Assembly: GCF_001761465.1 (NCBI RefSeq)
Contig: NZ_CP017479.1
Coordinates: 434,001-498,000 of the forward strand
Reading direction: 5' to 3'
Length of the DNA stretch: 64,000 nucleotides
Origin: Flavobacterium gilvum
GTDB lineage: Bacteria; Bacteroidota; Bacteroidia; Flavobacteriales; Flavobacteriaceae
Positions 50,742 through 60,511 of this stretch are shown in pieces. The notes beneath the pieces were generated by a model. The model was not told where the DNA came from, made no database searches, and saw only the letters and a program-made list of their open reading frames with translations. The stretch's first letter is position 1. Every line of letters starts with the position of its first letter. Position numbers and translations under genes: made by a program.

Positions 50742-52277
50742 TTATAGTTGATGCTCAACATGAGGAATTCCTTCTTCATGTTTTTCATTCATCATTTTTT
50801 GCAACCAAGAACTTAACACGAATAAAATACCTGCTGCAACTCCTGTCATTATAATAAATAGCATAAAAAATTCGTATAAATTTGTAATCTGAAATCCAAC
50901 AATTGAAGGATAAACCACTGGAACATTTGGATCTGCTTCTCCAGATGGCGGAATTAAAGAACTCAATGTTCCTGCAAATTTATTTGCAGCAGCATTTGCC
51001 AAAAACCAAGTACCCATTAGTAAAGAAGATAATCGCAAAGGCGCTAATTTGGAAACCATAGACAAACCAATTGGAGACAAACACAATTCACCCAAAGAGT
51101 GAACAATATACAACCCGATTAACCACCACATAGACACTTTTTCACCAAGTCCCAAGCCTTTTACAGCAATAGCAATAATTACATAACCTAGTGCTACCAA
51201 AGCAAGACCAATGGCCATTTTATAAGGTGAAGTTGGCTCTAATCTTTTTTTATACAAATACCCCCAAATCATTGATACTACTGGAGCTAAAACAATTACT
51301 GCCAAAGGATTTACAGATTGAAAATACGACGCTGGCATTTCCCATCCAAATATTCCCCTTTCAGTTTGTCTGTCAGCAAATAACGTTAATGAAGCACCTG
51401 CTTGTTCAAAAGCTCCCCAAAAAAAGATAACAAAGAAAGCTAATATGAAAATTACAATAATTCTATTTCTCTCAACTTTTGTCAAACTTCTGTCCGAAAG
51501 TATTAAAATTGGCATCAAAATCATTGACCCATAAATGAAATAACTTATAATATCTGTTTCGCTATTAAATAATTGCTTGAAATTAAGCATAAAAAACACA
51601 ATTCCAATTGAACCTACGATCATCAATATGCTCTTTAAGTCCAATTTCTTTACAGGTAATCCAATTTCTTTACCTTCTTCTGAAATTAAATATTTTTTCT
51701 GAAAAAGTATAAAACTAATCAACGACGCAACCATACCCAAACAGGCTGCTAGGAAACCCCATTTAAAATCCATAGATCCGCATACCAAAGGAGAAAAGAA
51801 AGCTCCTAAGTTGATTCCCATATAGAAAATAGTAAAAGCACTGTCAATTCTTCTATCATTTGCAGGATATAATTGACCTACCATTGTAGAAATATTTGGT
51901 TTAAAAAATCCATTTCCAATAATAATTGCCGTAAGTCCCATCCACATTATTGAAACACCTCCGTTTGCACCAGCTGAAGCACTTAAAAACATGAATAACT
52001 GACCTATGGCCATTAAAATCCCACCTATAATAATACTTCTTCTGTTCCCTAAAAACTTATCACAAAGATAGCCCCCCAAAAGTGGCGTCAAATAAACTAA
52101 TCCCGTATAACTACCATAAATCTGAGAAGCATCAGCATCCTTCATTAATAATATTTTAGTCATAAACAGAATGAAAATAGCTCTCATTCCATAATAACTG
52201 AATCTTTCCCACATTTCTGTGAAGAATAAAAAGTACAATCCTTTTGGATGTCCTGATTTTGTTTGAGTTTCTGCCAT
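50742..52277 (-). CDS. POT-family proton-dependent peptide transporter (first of three)
   Basis: The 511-residue protein has the POT marks LYFLFFTEMWERFSYYGMRA near residue 14, GGYLCDKFLGNRRSIIIGG near 73, GNGFFKPNISTMVGQLYPAN near 121 and GELCLSPIGLSMVSKLAPLR near 402. It starts 28 bp after the DPP-IV-like peptidase gene, so peptidase and importer are probably made together. Substrate range (di- or tripeptides) cannot be told. Confidence 0.93.
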   Translation of the reverse strand: MAETQTKSGHPKGLYFLFFTEMWERFSYYGMRAIFILFMTKILLMKDADASQIYGSYTGLVYLTPLLGGYLCDKFLGNRRSIIIGGILMAIGQLFMFLSASAGANGGVSIMWMGLTAIIIGNGFFKPNISTMVGQLYPANDRRIDSAFTIFYMGINLGAFFSPLVCGSMDFKWGFLAACLGMVASLISFILFQKKYLISEEGKEIGLPVKKLDLKSILMIVGSIGIVFFMLNFKQLFNSETDIISYFIYGSMILMPILILSDRSLTKVERNRIIVIFILAFFVIFFWGAFEQAGASLTLFADRQTERGIFGWEMPASYFQSVNPLAVIVLAPVVSMIWGYLYKKRLEPTSPYKMAIGLALVALGYVIIAIAVKGLGLGEKVSMWWLIGLYIVHSLGELCLSPIGLSMVSKLAPLRLSSLLMGTWFLANAAANKFAGTLSSLIPPSGEADPNVPVVYPSIVGFQITNLYEFFMLFIIMTGVAAGILFVLSSWLQKMMNEKHEEGIPHVEHQL

Positions 52278-52305
52278 TTTTGTTTTTTTGGTATTTGTGT
52301 TTGGT

Positions 52306-54483
52306 TTATAAATTTTCTTTAATAAAGTTTGTCATTTTGGTAAACAATTGAATTCTGGTTTTACCTCCATATATCCCGTGATTTTTATCTGGATATATTT
52401 GAGAATCGAATTGTTTATTGGCCTGAATCAAAGCCTCCATCATTTGCATAGAATTCTGTACATGCACATTATCGTCACCCGAACCGTGAATCAAAAGGAA
52501 CTTTCCTTTTAATTTATTGACATGGTTAATTGGGGAGTTATTATCATACCCGCTTGCGTTCTCTTGTGGAGTCTGCATGTATCTTTCTGTGTAGATACTG
52601 TCATAAAAACGCCAGTTGGTTACCGGAGCTACCGCTATTGCCATTTTGAAAACATCGGCTCCTTGGAAAATACAGTTTGACGCCATAAATCCACCGTATG
52701 ACCAACCAAAAATTCCGATTCTAGATTTGTCCACATAAGGGTAATTTCCTATTACTTTGGCAGCATCGATTTGATCTTCGACTTCATATTTCCCTAATTG
52801 CAATTGTGTTACCTTCTTGAAATCAGCACCTTTAAAACCAGTTCCTCTTCCATCAACACAAGCAACAATATAACCTTGCTGAGTAAGCGACATAAACCAG
52901 TAATCATCGGCCGAATTCCAGTCATTATTTACCTGTTGTGATCCTGGCCCTGAATATTGGTACATAAAAACAGGATATCTTTTTGAAGCATCAAAATCTT
53001 TTGGTTTCATAATCCACGCATTCAATTCGTTTCCTCTTTCTGTTTTTAAAACAAAAAATTCTTTTGATGGTAAATTGTATCCTTTTAATTTTGTAGTAAG
53101 CGCTTGATTATTTTCGATAACCTGAATTTCTTTACCCGATTTTGACTCGTTCAAAGTATAAGTCATAGGCTGAGAAGCACTTGAGAAAGTATTAATGTAG
53201 AATTGAAAATTTGGACTAAAAGTCGCTGCATTCGTCCCTGTATTTTTAGACAAACGAACTTTGTTTTTTCCGTCAAGTCCTATGCGGTAGATATCTCTGT
53301 TGATAGAACCATTTTCTGTAGATTGGTAAAAAATGGTTTTGGTTTTTTCGTCGAAACCATAGTAAGAAGTAACCTCCCAGTTTCCTTTTGTAATTTGAGT
53401 TTTCAGTTTTCCGTTTTTATCATACAGATAAATATGGTTGTAACCGTCTTTTTCACTTGTCCAGATAAAACTGTTGTCATTCAGGAAAGTTAAATTATCG
53501 GTGTCAATAAAATCAATATACCCTTTTTCGATTTCATTAAAAACAACTTTGGCAGCTCCAGTAGTTCCGTCAACAAACAACAAATCCAAATTGTCCTGAT
53601 GACGATTCACTATTTTGGCAGATAAAATATTAGCATCATTTGTCCATTCTATTCTAGGAATGTAAAAGTCATTATATTTTCCTAAATCTATATTCTTTAA
53701 AGCCTTAGAATCTACATTATATAAGTGTAATGAAACCAATGAGTTTTTTTCACCTGCTTTGGGATATTTGAAAGTTTCAACCGTTGGATACAAACTTTTT
53801 TGGAAAATTGACATTGAAAATTCTGGTACCTGACTTTCGTCAAAACGGATGTATGCCAGTTTTTTACTGTCTTTGCTCCAGTCAAAAGCACGAACAAAAG
53901 CAAATTCCTCTTCATAAACCCAATCCGTAATTCCGTTAATCACGGCATTCTTTTTCCCATCTGTAGTAACGGCAGTAGATTTTTTTGAAGCTACATCATA
54001 AACATATAGATTGTTTTCTCTGGCATAGGCAATTTTAGTTCCGTCTGGAGAAAAAGTAGGCTCTTGAACCTGAAAATCGAAAAGCTTAGTCAGTTTTTTT
54101 GAAGCGATATCGTATAAAAAATAATCGGCTGTGAAGGAGTGGCGAAAAATTTGCTTTGAATTACAAGCAATTAAAATTTGTTTTTCAGAATCATCAAAAG
54201 TATAACTATCGATTCCATCAGCCAACTCCCTAAAATTTTTAGTATCAATAAGGTTGGAGACTTTTTTTAATGTTGCAAAATCATATAGATCGATTTGATT
54301 GCTTCCTGTAGCTCTATCTGAATTCAATACTGTATATTGATTGTTATTCTTCATCGACTGCAATTCGTCCATTCCTTTGGCTCTGAAAGCTCCTGTATAA
54401 ATCTCATCGACAGTTATTTTTTGTTGTCCAAAGACCGAAAAACACAAAAAGAATAGTAATACAGTAATTTTATTCGAATTCAT
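52306..54483 (-). CDS. Dipeptidyl peptidase IV-like serine peptidase (S9B)
   Basis: The 725-residue protein has a signal peptide (NKITVLLFFLCFSVFGQQ), an N-terminal beta-propeller (about 30-480, EPTFSPDGTKIAYARENNL, TDWVYEEEFAFVRAFDWSKD with the DPP-IV double-Glu site) and an alpha/beta-hydrolase domain with Ser595 (GWSYGG), Asp670 (GDDNVH) and His702 (KNHGI). It cuts X-Pro or X-Ala dipeptides from oligopeptides in the periplasm. Start chosen at 54483, where the signal peptide begins; an ATG at 54534 would add 17 residues. The POT transporters downstream would take up its products. Confidence 0.92.
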   Translation of the reverse strand: MNSNKITVLLFFLCFSVFGQQKITVDEIYTGAFRAKGMDELQSMKNNNQYTVLNSDRATGSNQIDLYDFATLKKVSNLIDTKNFRELADGIDSYTFDDSEKQILIACNSKQIFRHSFTADYFLYDIASKKLTKLFDFQVQEPTFSPDGTKIAYARENNLYVYDVASKKSTAVTTDGKKNAVINGITDWVYEEEFAFVRAFDWSKDSKKLAYIRFDESQVPEFSMSIFQKSLYPTVETFKYPKAGEKNSLVSLHLYNVDSKALKNIDLGKYNDFYIPRIEWTNDANILSAKIVNRHQDNLDLLFVDGTTGAAKVVFNEIEKGYIDFIDTDNLTFLNDNSFIWTSEKDGYNHIYLYDKNGKLKTQITKGNWEVTSYYGFDEKTKTIFYQSTENGSINRDIYRIGLDGKNKVRLSKNTGTNAATFSPNFQFYINTFSSASQPMTYTLNESKSGKEIQVIENNQALTTKLKGYNLPSKEFFVLKTERGNELNAWIMKPKDFDASKRYPVFMYQYSGPGSQQVNNDWNSADDYWFMSLTQQGYIVACVDGRGTGFKGADFKKVTQLQLGKYEVEDQIDAAKVIGNYPYVDKSRIGIFGWSYGGFMASNCIFQGADVFKMAIAVAPVTNWRFYDSIYTERYMQTPQENASGYDNNSPINHVNKLKGKFLLIHGSGDDNVHVQNSMQMMEALIQANKQFDSQIYPDKNHGIYGGKTRIQLFTKMTNFIKENL

Positions 54484-54534
54484 AAAAAGGTAATATTTTT
54501 TTAAATAGGTTTTGTTGCACTTTTCAATCATCAT

Positions 54535-55118
54535 CCAAATTGTAACAATTTACAGGTATTTACGCCCTTTAAAGCTGTTGCTTTCAAATAATGGAGGCTG
54601 AGTTTAAACCGACAATTTTAGTGAAAATTTTATAAATAAAACACTTTTGCCCTAACAAATGTTATAAAAAAACAATTTTAACAATTATTCTAAATATTTA
54701 TTTGTCAACCAAACAAAGTACAAACATTCTTTACATGAATTTTGCAGTATTAAGTTTCTGTTATCAAAATAAAAATTCTTACCGCGGACTGGCAATAAAA
54801 TCATAAGTACCAAAAAATCAGATTCCTCGAATAAAATAAATCGAATTCCGAATGTCAGGGGGCAAAAGCATGAGTTGTTTTACCGGAGATTCGCAAATTT
54901 TTATAAAAATTCTTACTATAAATCAGTCGCTTTCAGCGGAATTTAATCAAATTAGTTTTTCTAAAATTACAAAATTCAAGTTTGCAGGGAATAAACCTGT
55001 GAATTTGAGGTTGTTTTAAAAACCATGCGTTTACCCTGTTCCGAATGTGCTTTTATTTTAAAAAAAACAATAACGCGGAATGTGTATATTTGTCATCATT
55101 AAGCAATAATTTACACCT
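54535..55118. other. 584-bp gap, promoter regions only
   Basis: The gap lies between the divergent peptidase and HMG-CoA reductase genes. TATATTTG at 55085-55092 is a likely -7 element for the reductase gene. A 55-codon plus-strand frame at 54859 shows no family feature. I see no RNA gene or clear repeat here. Confidence 0.45.
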
Positions 55119-56444
55119 ATGAACAACGCTGTTGCTGGATTTTCGAAATTATCCAAAGAAGAAAAAATAAACTGGATTGCCAATCACTATTTTTCAACTC
55201 CAAGTGAAGCCATAGCACTACTTAAGAATTACTGGAATTCGGACGAAAAAATTCAAAAACTTCACGATGAATTCATTGAAAATACGATTTCAAATTTTTA
55301 CATTCCATTGGGTGTCGCCCCCAATTTCCTGATTAATGGAAAACACGTCACCATCCCGATGACTATTGAAGAAAGTTCAGTTGTGGCAGCAGCCTCCAAA
55401 GCGGCTAAATTTTGGTCGACCCGCGGAGGATTCAAAGCAACTGTCATCAGCACAGAAAAAATTGGTCAGGTACATTTTATTTATAATGGGGACAAGTCCA
55501 AATTGACAACTTTTTTTGAGCAATTAAAACCGAAATTATTTGCAACCACCGAGCACTTGACCAAGAATATGCAAAAAAGAGGTGGTGGCATTCTCGATAT
55601 CATCCTAAAAGACAAAACCGACTTACTCCCAAATTACCATCAGCTTCATATTACTTTTGAAACGGTTGACAGTATGGGCGCGAATTTTATCAATTCCTGC
55701 CTGGAACAATTTGCTCAAACATTGCAGGAAGAAGCTCAGGATTTTGAATTGTTTTCGGAAGAAGAAAAAAACTTAAAAATAGTAATGAGTATTCTTTCTA
55801 ATTATGTTCCAAATTGTGTCGTTCGAGCCGAGGTTTCCTGCCCTATAGAAGAATTAGCCGAAAAACATATTGAAAGCCCACACGAATTTGCCGCCAAATT
55901 TGTTCAAGCCGTTCAAATTGCAGAAGTAGAACCTTTCCGCGCCGTGACTCATAATAAAGGAATCATGAACGGAATTGATGCCGTTGTCCTTGCAACAGGA
56001 AACGACTTTAGGGCTGTAGAGGCCGGTATTCATGCCTACGCTTCAAAAGATGGACAGTATTCCAGTTTATCTCATGCCAAAATTGAAAACGGAATTTTCA
56101 GCTTTTGGTTGGAAGTCCCATTAGCACTTGGAACTGTGGGAGGATTGACTTCATTACATCCTTTGGTAAAATTCTCTTTGGATATGCTCGAAAAACCTTC
56201 GGCTAAGGAATTAATGGAAATTGTTGCCGTTGCCGGATTGGCACAAAACTTTGCAGCGTTACGTTCCCTGACCACAACCGGAATTCAGGAAGGGCACATG
56301 AAAATGCATTTGAACAATATCCTAAATCAGTTTGAAGCAACAGACGAAGAACGACATTTGATTAAAAAACATTTCAAACACCACGTTGTTTCTCACAGTG
56401 CTGTAGTTGATTATATTGAAAATTTAAGAAAAGTAAAAAATTAA
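55119..56444 (+). CDS. Hydroxymethylglutaryl-CoA reductase (class II type)
   Basis: The 441-residue protein matches class II HMG-CoA reductases: the catalytic Glu in MTIEESSVVAAASKAAKFW (residues 81-99), HNKGIMNGIDAVVLATGNDF near 280 (catalytic Lys and Asp), LALGTVGGLTSLHPLVK near 340 and a C-terminal flap with HHVVSHSAVVDYI carrying the catalytic His. Class II enzymes act in either direction. Here a mevalonate-kinase-like gene follows, so synthesis of mevalonate for isoprenoids is likely. Cofactor preference cannot be read. Confidence 0.92.
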   Translation: MNNAVAGFSKLSKEEKINWIANHYFSTPSEAIALLKNYWNSDEKIQKLHDEFIENTISNFYIPLGVAPNFLINGKHVTIPMTIEESSVVAAASKAAKFWSTRGGFKATVISTEKIGQVHFIYNGDKSKLTTFFEQLKPKLFATTEHLTKNMQKRGGGILDIILKDKTDLLPNYHQLHITFETVDSMGANFINSCLEQFAQTLQEEAQDFELFSEEEKNLKIVMSILSNYVPNCVVRAEVSCPIEELAEKHIESPHEFAAKFVQAVQIAEVEPFRAVTHNKGIMNGIDAVVLATGNDFRAVEAGIHAYASKDGQYSSLSHAKIENGIFSFWLEVPLALGTVGGLTSLHPLVKFSLDMLEKPSAKELMEIVAVAGLAQNFAALRSLTTTGIQEGHMKMHLNNILNQFEATDEERHLIKKHFKHHVVSHSAVVDYIENLRKVKN

Positions 56445-56525
56445 GTGAAACTGACCTTTCTAGGATTTTAAACTATAATTCGGAAAAGTGCAATTAAGAT
56501 TAAACAATAATTTTTTTGCACAATA

Positions 56526-56554
56526 TTGTCATTCCGACGTAGGAGGAATGACAA
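56526..56554. repeat. Palindromic GTCATTCC repeat between the mevalonate genes
   Basis: TTGTCATTCC (56526-56535) and GGAATGACAA (56545-56554) pair around a 9-nt loop. The same GTCATTCCGA core occurs inside the MITE near 43583, so both belong to one repeat family. Confidence 0.7.
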
Positions 56555-56641
56555 AACAAGACGGTTTAAATGAAAGAAAATTCTTATTGAACCCTTCCGA
56601 AAACTTATGGTTTCAAACCCAGACAGCTTTGATATTAAAAG

Positions 56642-57553
56642 ATGAAAAAAACATTTTACAGCAACGGAAAACTTTTGATTACAGGAGAATATTTGGTTCT
56701 TGATGGGGCTAAAGCATTGGCTTTGCCTACAAAATTCGGACAACACCTTATTGTAGAAAAAGGCTACAACCAAGAAATCAGATGGAAAAGTTACGATGCT
56801 GACGGAAGTATTTGGTTTGAAGAAACAATTTTGTTTTCGGAAATTGTTTCCAATTTCTCTTTTGAAAAAGAATCTATCAAAAATACTTTAATCAACATTC
56901 TGAGAGAAGCCAATCTACTAAACAAAGGAATCCTTGAAAATTCCGAAGGATACATTGTTACAACTCAGTTGACTTTTCCAAAAAAATGGGGATTGGGAAC
57001 TTCATCAACTTTAATAAACAATATTGGGCAATGGTTCGAGGTTGATGCTTTTACACTTTTAAAAAATAGTTTTGGCGGAAGTGGCTACGATATTGCTTGT
57101 GCACAAAATGACTGCCCTATTCTTTATAAGCTCGAACAAGGAAAACCGATTATAGAAAAAACAAATTTCCAACCGGTATTTACAGAAAATCTATACTTTG
57201 TTTATCTCAATCAAAAACAAAACAGCAAAACAGCCATTGCTGCCTACAAAGAGAAAAGAAGTGATTTGGAAACCGCTAAAAAAATCATCAATCAACTTAC
57301 GCAATCCGTTTTGGATGCAAAAGATGTAGGCACTTTTGCGCAAGTGCTGGAAAAACACGAGAAAGAGTTAAGTGCTGTTCTCGAAACAAACACCATAAAA
57401 GAATCTTTGTTCCCTGATTTTAACGGAACCACAAAAAGCCTCGGCGCCTGGGGAGGTGATTTTATTCTGGTTATTTCAAAAGAAAACCCTCGCGATTATT
57501 TCCAACGCAAAGGGTATGAAACAATTTTAGAATATAACGATATGATTCTCTGA
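56642..57553 (+). CDS. GYDIA-family GHMP kinase (mevalonate-kinase-like)
   Basis: The 303-residue protein belongs to the GHMP kinase superfamily: SNGKLLITGEYLVLDGAKAL (7-26), the ATP loop GLGTSST (117-123, a variant of GLSSSA), GYDIA (148-152) naming the subfamily, and a C-terminal LGAWGGDFILV near residue 268. The subfamily is typical of Flavobacteriia and lies beside HMG-CoA reductase here, so a mevalonate- or phosphomevalonate-kinase role is likely but unproven. It starts 197 bp after the reductase, behind a palindromic repeat. Confidence 0.88.
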   Translation: MKKTFYSNGKLLITGEYLVLDGAKALALPTKFGQHLIVEKGYNQEIRWKSYDADGSIWFEETILFSEIVSNFSFEKESIKNTLINILREANLLNKGILENSEGYIVTTQLTFPKKWGLGTSSTLINNIGQWFEVDAFTLLKNSFGGSGYDIACAQNDCPILYKLEQGKPIIEKTNFQPVFTENLYFVYLNQKQNSKTAIAAYKEKRSDLETAKKIINQLTQSVLDAKDVGTFAQVLEKHEKELSAVLETNTIKESLFPDFNGTTKSLGAWGGDFILVISKENPRDYFQRKGYETILEYNDMIL

Positions 57554-57596
57554 TTAAATCAATTAAAGTAAATCTACTTCATCGGAAAATGTTTAT

Positions 57597-58046
57597 CTAA
57601 TTAGCTTTTTTGTCATTAGTGAATTTGTCTATTTCTACCAAACGAATCGTTTTATTTTCTTTTACGTTGTTTTCTTTTGCGGTAGATTCTATAAGTGTAT
57701 TATGCAAGCGCTCAGCCATCTTTTCGATGCTGCTGGTGATAGAGTCACACACCAATTCCATCCTATGATGCTTTTCTTCCTTTATGGCCTTTAAAACATC
57801 TTCGACAAAAGCCTTATCGTATTTCTCTGCAACTGAATCTCGGGTATTTGTCAGTCTGATTACAGATTCATTATTAAATACAGTAACGCTGAAATGATGT
57901 TCCTCATTACTTAAATAATATTTACCACCTAATTCATCACAATTTATATCTGTAGCACTAAGTTTCAATAACTCAGTAATTATCCCATAGATATGGTTTT
58001 CTATATTGGAATACACCTTGGGATTTTTTTTAATAATACTAAACAT
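57597..58046 (-). CDS. Hypothetical protein, 149 residues
   Basis: The protein is soluble, with an N-terminal mixed region (FHFSVTVFNNESVIRL-like strands around residue 50) and a C-terminal helical half with a coiled-coil-like stretch (about 80-130). No signal peptide, no Cys pair, no recognised family. It stands alone, convergent with the GHMP kinase gene. Confidence 0.55.
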   Translation of the reverse strand: MFSIIKKNPKVYSNIENHIYGIITELLKLSATDINCDELGGKYYLSNEEHHFSVTVFNNESVIRLTNTRDSVAEKYDKAFVEDVLKAIKEEKHHRMELVCDSITSSIEKMAERLHNTLIESTAKENNVKENKTIRLVEIDKFTNDKKAN

Positions 58047-58243
58047 AATAAATATATTTAAGTTAAAAATATCCGTGAATCCTTTATTTCAGTAAGCTGT
58101 AATCGGGTAAAGTTGGGGTGGGCGAGCTTAAAATTCTTTATATTGATTTAAGAATTAAAAACATATAAATATACACGTTTTTTTTTATTTCAAAAAACCT
58201 TAATCGTTAATACTGAAAATATTAATCGAAATTTAAGCATAAA

Positions 58244-58283
58244 AAAACGCCCAATACTTGCAGTTAAAAGTATTGGGCGTTTT
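58244..58283 (-). terminator. Terminator after the PpiD-like gene
   Basis: On the minus strand AAAACGCCCAATACTT and AAGTATTGGGCGTTTT pair over 16 bp, followed by further T. It lies 19 bp after the stop codon. Confidence 0.92.
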
Positions 58284-58301
58284 ATTTATAAAAATTACTT
58301 C

Positions 58302-60401
58302 TTAGTAATTAAAATCTTTTCGGTTGTCTTTGATGTCAGCATCAACTCTTAAAGCAGGCAATACTCTGTTAACATCACCGGCAGTTTGCGCTTTTAACTT
58401 AGCAACATTATCAGCATACGTTTTCAAAGCTGGCGCTTTTACAGTACTGATGTTTTTTACAACATATACTCCAGTTACACCTTCAATTGGAGAAGACAAT
58501 TTGTTTGCTGCCAATGCAAATGCATTACCAACTACTTTTGGCTCTTGACCAACACCTCCTGTCAAAACAGGGTTTTCCAAAGTAACATTAGTAGCTTGTT
58601 GTACTGTAGAACCTGTCGCTTTTGCAATTGCTTCCAATGAATTTCCAGTCATTTTAGCTTTTAAAATCTCAGCTTTTTTCTTGTTTTTAAGAATTTGCTC
58701 TACATATGGTCTTGCTTGATCAACCGGAACTAATCCTGAATTATCAATAGCAGTAACTTTTGCAATTACGTGACCTAAATTAGCCACTTCAAATCTTTTT
58801 GTAGCACCTTCTTTAGTGTCTTTTTCAAAAGCCCATCTTACGATAGTTCTTTGGTTTCCTAATGGACCAAAATTCTCGTCCATCGCTCTAACTGAAACGG
58901 CTGGAGCTACTGTAAGAGCCATTTCTTTGGCTACTTTATTAAAATCTTTGTCAGCAACATCCATCTCAAATTTAGTTGCTTGCGTAAACACTTTGTCAGA
59001 AGTAGCTTCAGAAGCTTCTATTTTTTGAGCTACGGTTGCCAAACGAATTCCGTCTTGTTTATCAGTGATTTTGATAATGTGGAATCCAAATGGAGTTTCT
59101 ACCAATCCAACTTTTCCAATTCCGTTATTGAATACGAAATCATTGAAAGGTTTCACCATTTGTCCTTGAGTAAAATAACCCAAATCTCCACCTTGTTGCG
59201 CAGAAGAATCATCTGAGTTGGTGAAAGCCAACATCATGAAACTATCCGGATTTGCATTTACTTGTGCTAAAATCTCTTCCGCTTTGGCTTTGGCCTCTTC
59301 TTTAGTTCTTTCCTCTCTTTTGTTAGGAACTTGTGTTCCTTCATAACTAATAAGGATATGACTTGCTTTTGCATTAACCCCAGCTTTTCTTCCTAAAGAT
59401 TTTGAAATACAGTAGTATTTTCCAAAAACATAAGGTCCGTAAATTTCACCTGGAGCCAAGTTGTACAATTTATCAGCATCTACAGCAGGTAAATTATTTT
59501 TAGGCACATAAGTAGAGTCGTATGGTACATCTGAATTTGAGTTTACAAATTCAACTACATTTTTGGTGTTTTTAAAACCTGCCAAAGTATCGTTTTTACC
59601 AGTTGCCTGATTGTAAACTACACTTCCTGACAATAATGATGACACTTTAGTTTTAATTTCATTGATATCTTCTGGCGAAGCTTTATCTTCAATTAAAACA
59701 TATTCTATTTTACGAGTTTCTTCAGATTTGAATTTTTTTGGACTTGCTTTCATGTATTCCAAAATATCAGCATCTGAAATTTTTACTTCGCTGTCTTTGA
59801 TAGTAGAAAACAAACCTGCAACATAAGCAAAGTTAACTTTGTCTGTTCCTGCATGGTAATTAAATTCTCCTTCGCTATCTGTTGTATAAATACCTGCTTT
59901 AATCAAAGTATTATACATTTGGAATTTAGCATTCAATTCAGCACTTTTTTCTCTGTCTTTTAAAAATTGTGCCTGCTCTGGATTTGATTTGAAATATTCT
60001 TTGAATTTTGCAACATCAAACATACCTGCCGCATTCAAAAACATTGGGTTTTTTCCAATATTTGGATCTGCTTTAAGTACATCCAAAATATGTTTCTCTC
60101 CTACTCTTAATCCTAATTTATCAAATTCGGCAGTAAGCAAAGCGATAGTAACTTCTTGTTCCCATACTTGTCTAGATGCTTCGGTTGCGGAGATTCCTTG
60201 CCCACTTTTTTCTAAATTGCTGACTTTTACTCTAAAGTCCTCAAATGATATATCCTTTCCATTGATACTCCCAACATCCTTAGAGCTCTTCCCAAAATTC
60301 CCTTTGGTAAAAAGGTCTTGTATTATAAATGAGAATAATGCCAGAGCAATAACTCCAATCATTATAGCTGAATGTTGTCTAATTTTTGATAAAACTGCCA
60401 T
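58302..60401 (-). CDS. PpiD/SurA-like periplasmic peptidyl-prolyl isomerase
   Basis: The 699-residue protein has one N-terminal membrane helix (about 12-32, SAIMIGVIALALFSFIIQDL), a SurA_N-type helical domain (to about 230), and a parvulin domain (about 345-455: ASHILISYEGTQVPNKREER, GGDLGYFTQGQMVKPFNDF, VETPFGFHIIKITDKQDG), then a PpiD-like C-terminal helical region. It is a membrane-anchored chaperone and foldase for outer-membrane proteins. It is about 75 residues longer than E. coli PpiD. It lies upstream of its terminator in an envelope gene cluster. Confidence 0.9.
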   Translation of the reverse strand: MAVLSKIRQHSAIMIGVIALALFSFIIQDLFTKGNFGKSSKDVGSINGKDISFEDFRVKVSNLEKSGQGISATEASRQVWEQEVTIALLTAEFDKLGLRVGEKHILDVLKADPNIGKNPMFLNAAGMFDVAKFKEYFKSNPEQAQFLKDREKSAELNAKFQMYNTLIKAGIYTTDSEGEFNYHAGTDKVNFAYVAGLFSTIKDSEVKISDADILEYMKASPKKFKSEETRKIEYVLIEDKASPEDINEIKTKVSSLLSGSVVYNQATGKNDTLAGFKNTKNVVEFVNSNSDVPYDSTYVPKNNLPAVDADKLYNLAPGEIYGPYVFGKYYCISKSLGRKAGVNAKASHILISYEGTQVPNKREERTKEEAKAKAEEILAQVNANPDSFMMLAFTNSDDSSAQQGGDLGYFTQGQMVKPFNDFVFNNGIGKVGLVETPFGFHIIKITDKQDGIRLATVAQKIEASEATSDKVFTQATKFEMDVADKDFNKVAKEMALTVAPAVSVRAMDENFGPLGNQRTIVRWAFEKDTKEGATKRFEVANLGHVIAKVTAIDNSGLVPVDQARPYVEQILKNKKKAEILKAKMTGNSLEAIAKATGSTVQQATNVTLENPVLTGGVGQEPKVVGNAFALAANKLSSPIEGVTGVYVVKNISTVKAPALKTYADNVAKLKAQTAGDVNRVLPALRVDADIKDNRKDFNY

Positions 60402-60511
60402 TGTCTATTATTGTTTATTTTAAAATTTTGTTTGCGAAAATACAATTATCTAATTAATAATTATAGAACTAGTCTTTTTTTTTTGTTTTTTTTTGGCTTT
60501 GCAAAATAATA

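Noticed and set aside
54859..55026. 55-codon plus-strand frame in the gap before the HMG-CoA reductase gene
   Set aside because: No recognisable motif or promoter, and composition close to the surrounding non-coding DNA.
56488..56703. 71-codon plus-strand frame between the mevalonate genes
   Set aside because: It runs through the GTCATTCC palindrome and overlaps the GHMP kinase start in another frame, so it is not a credible gene.
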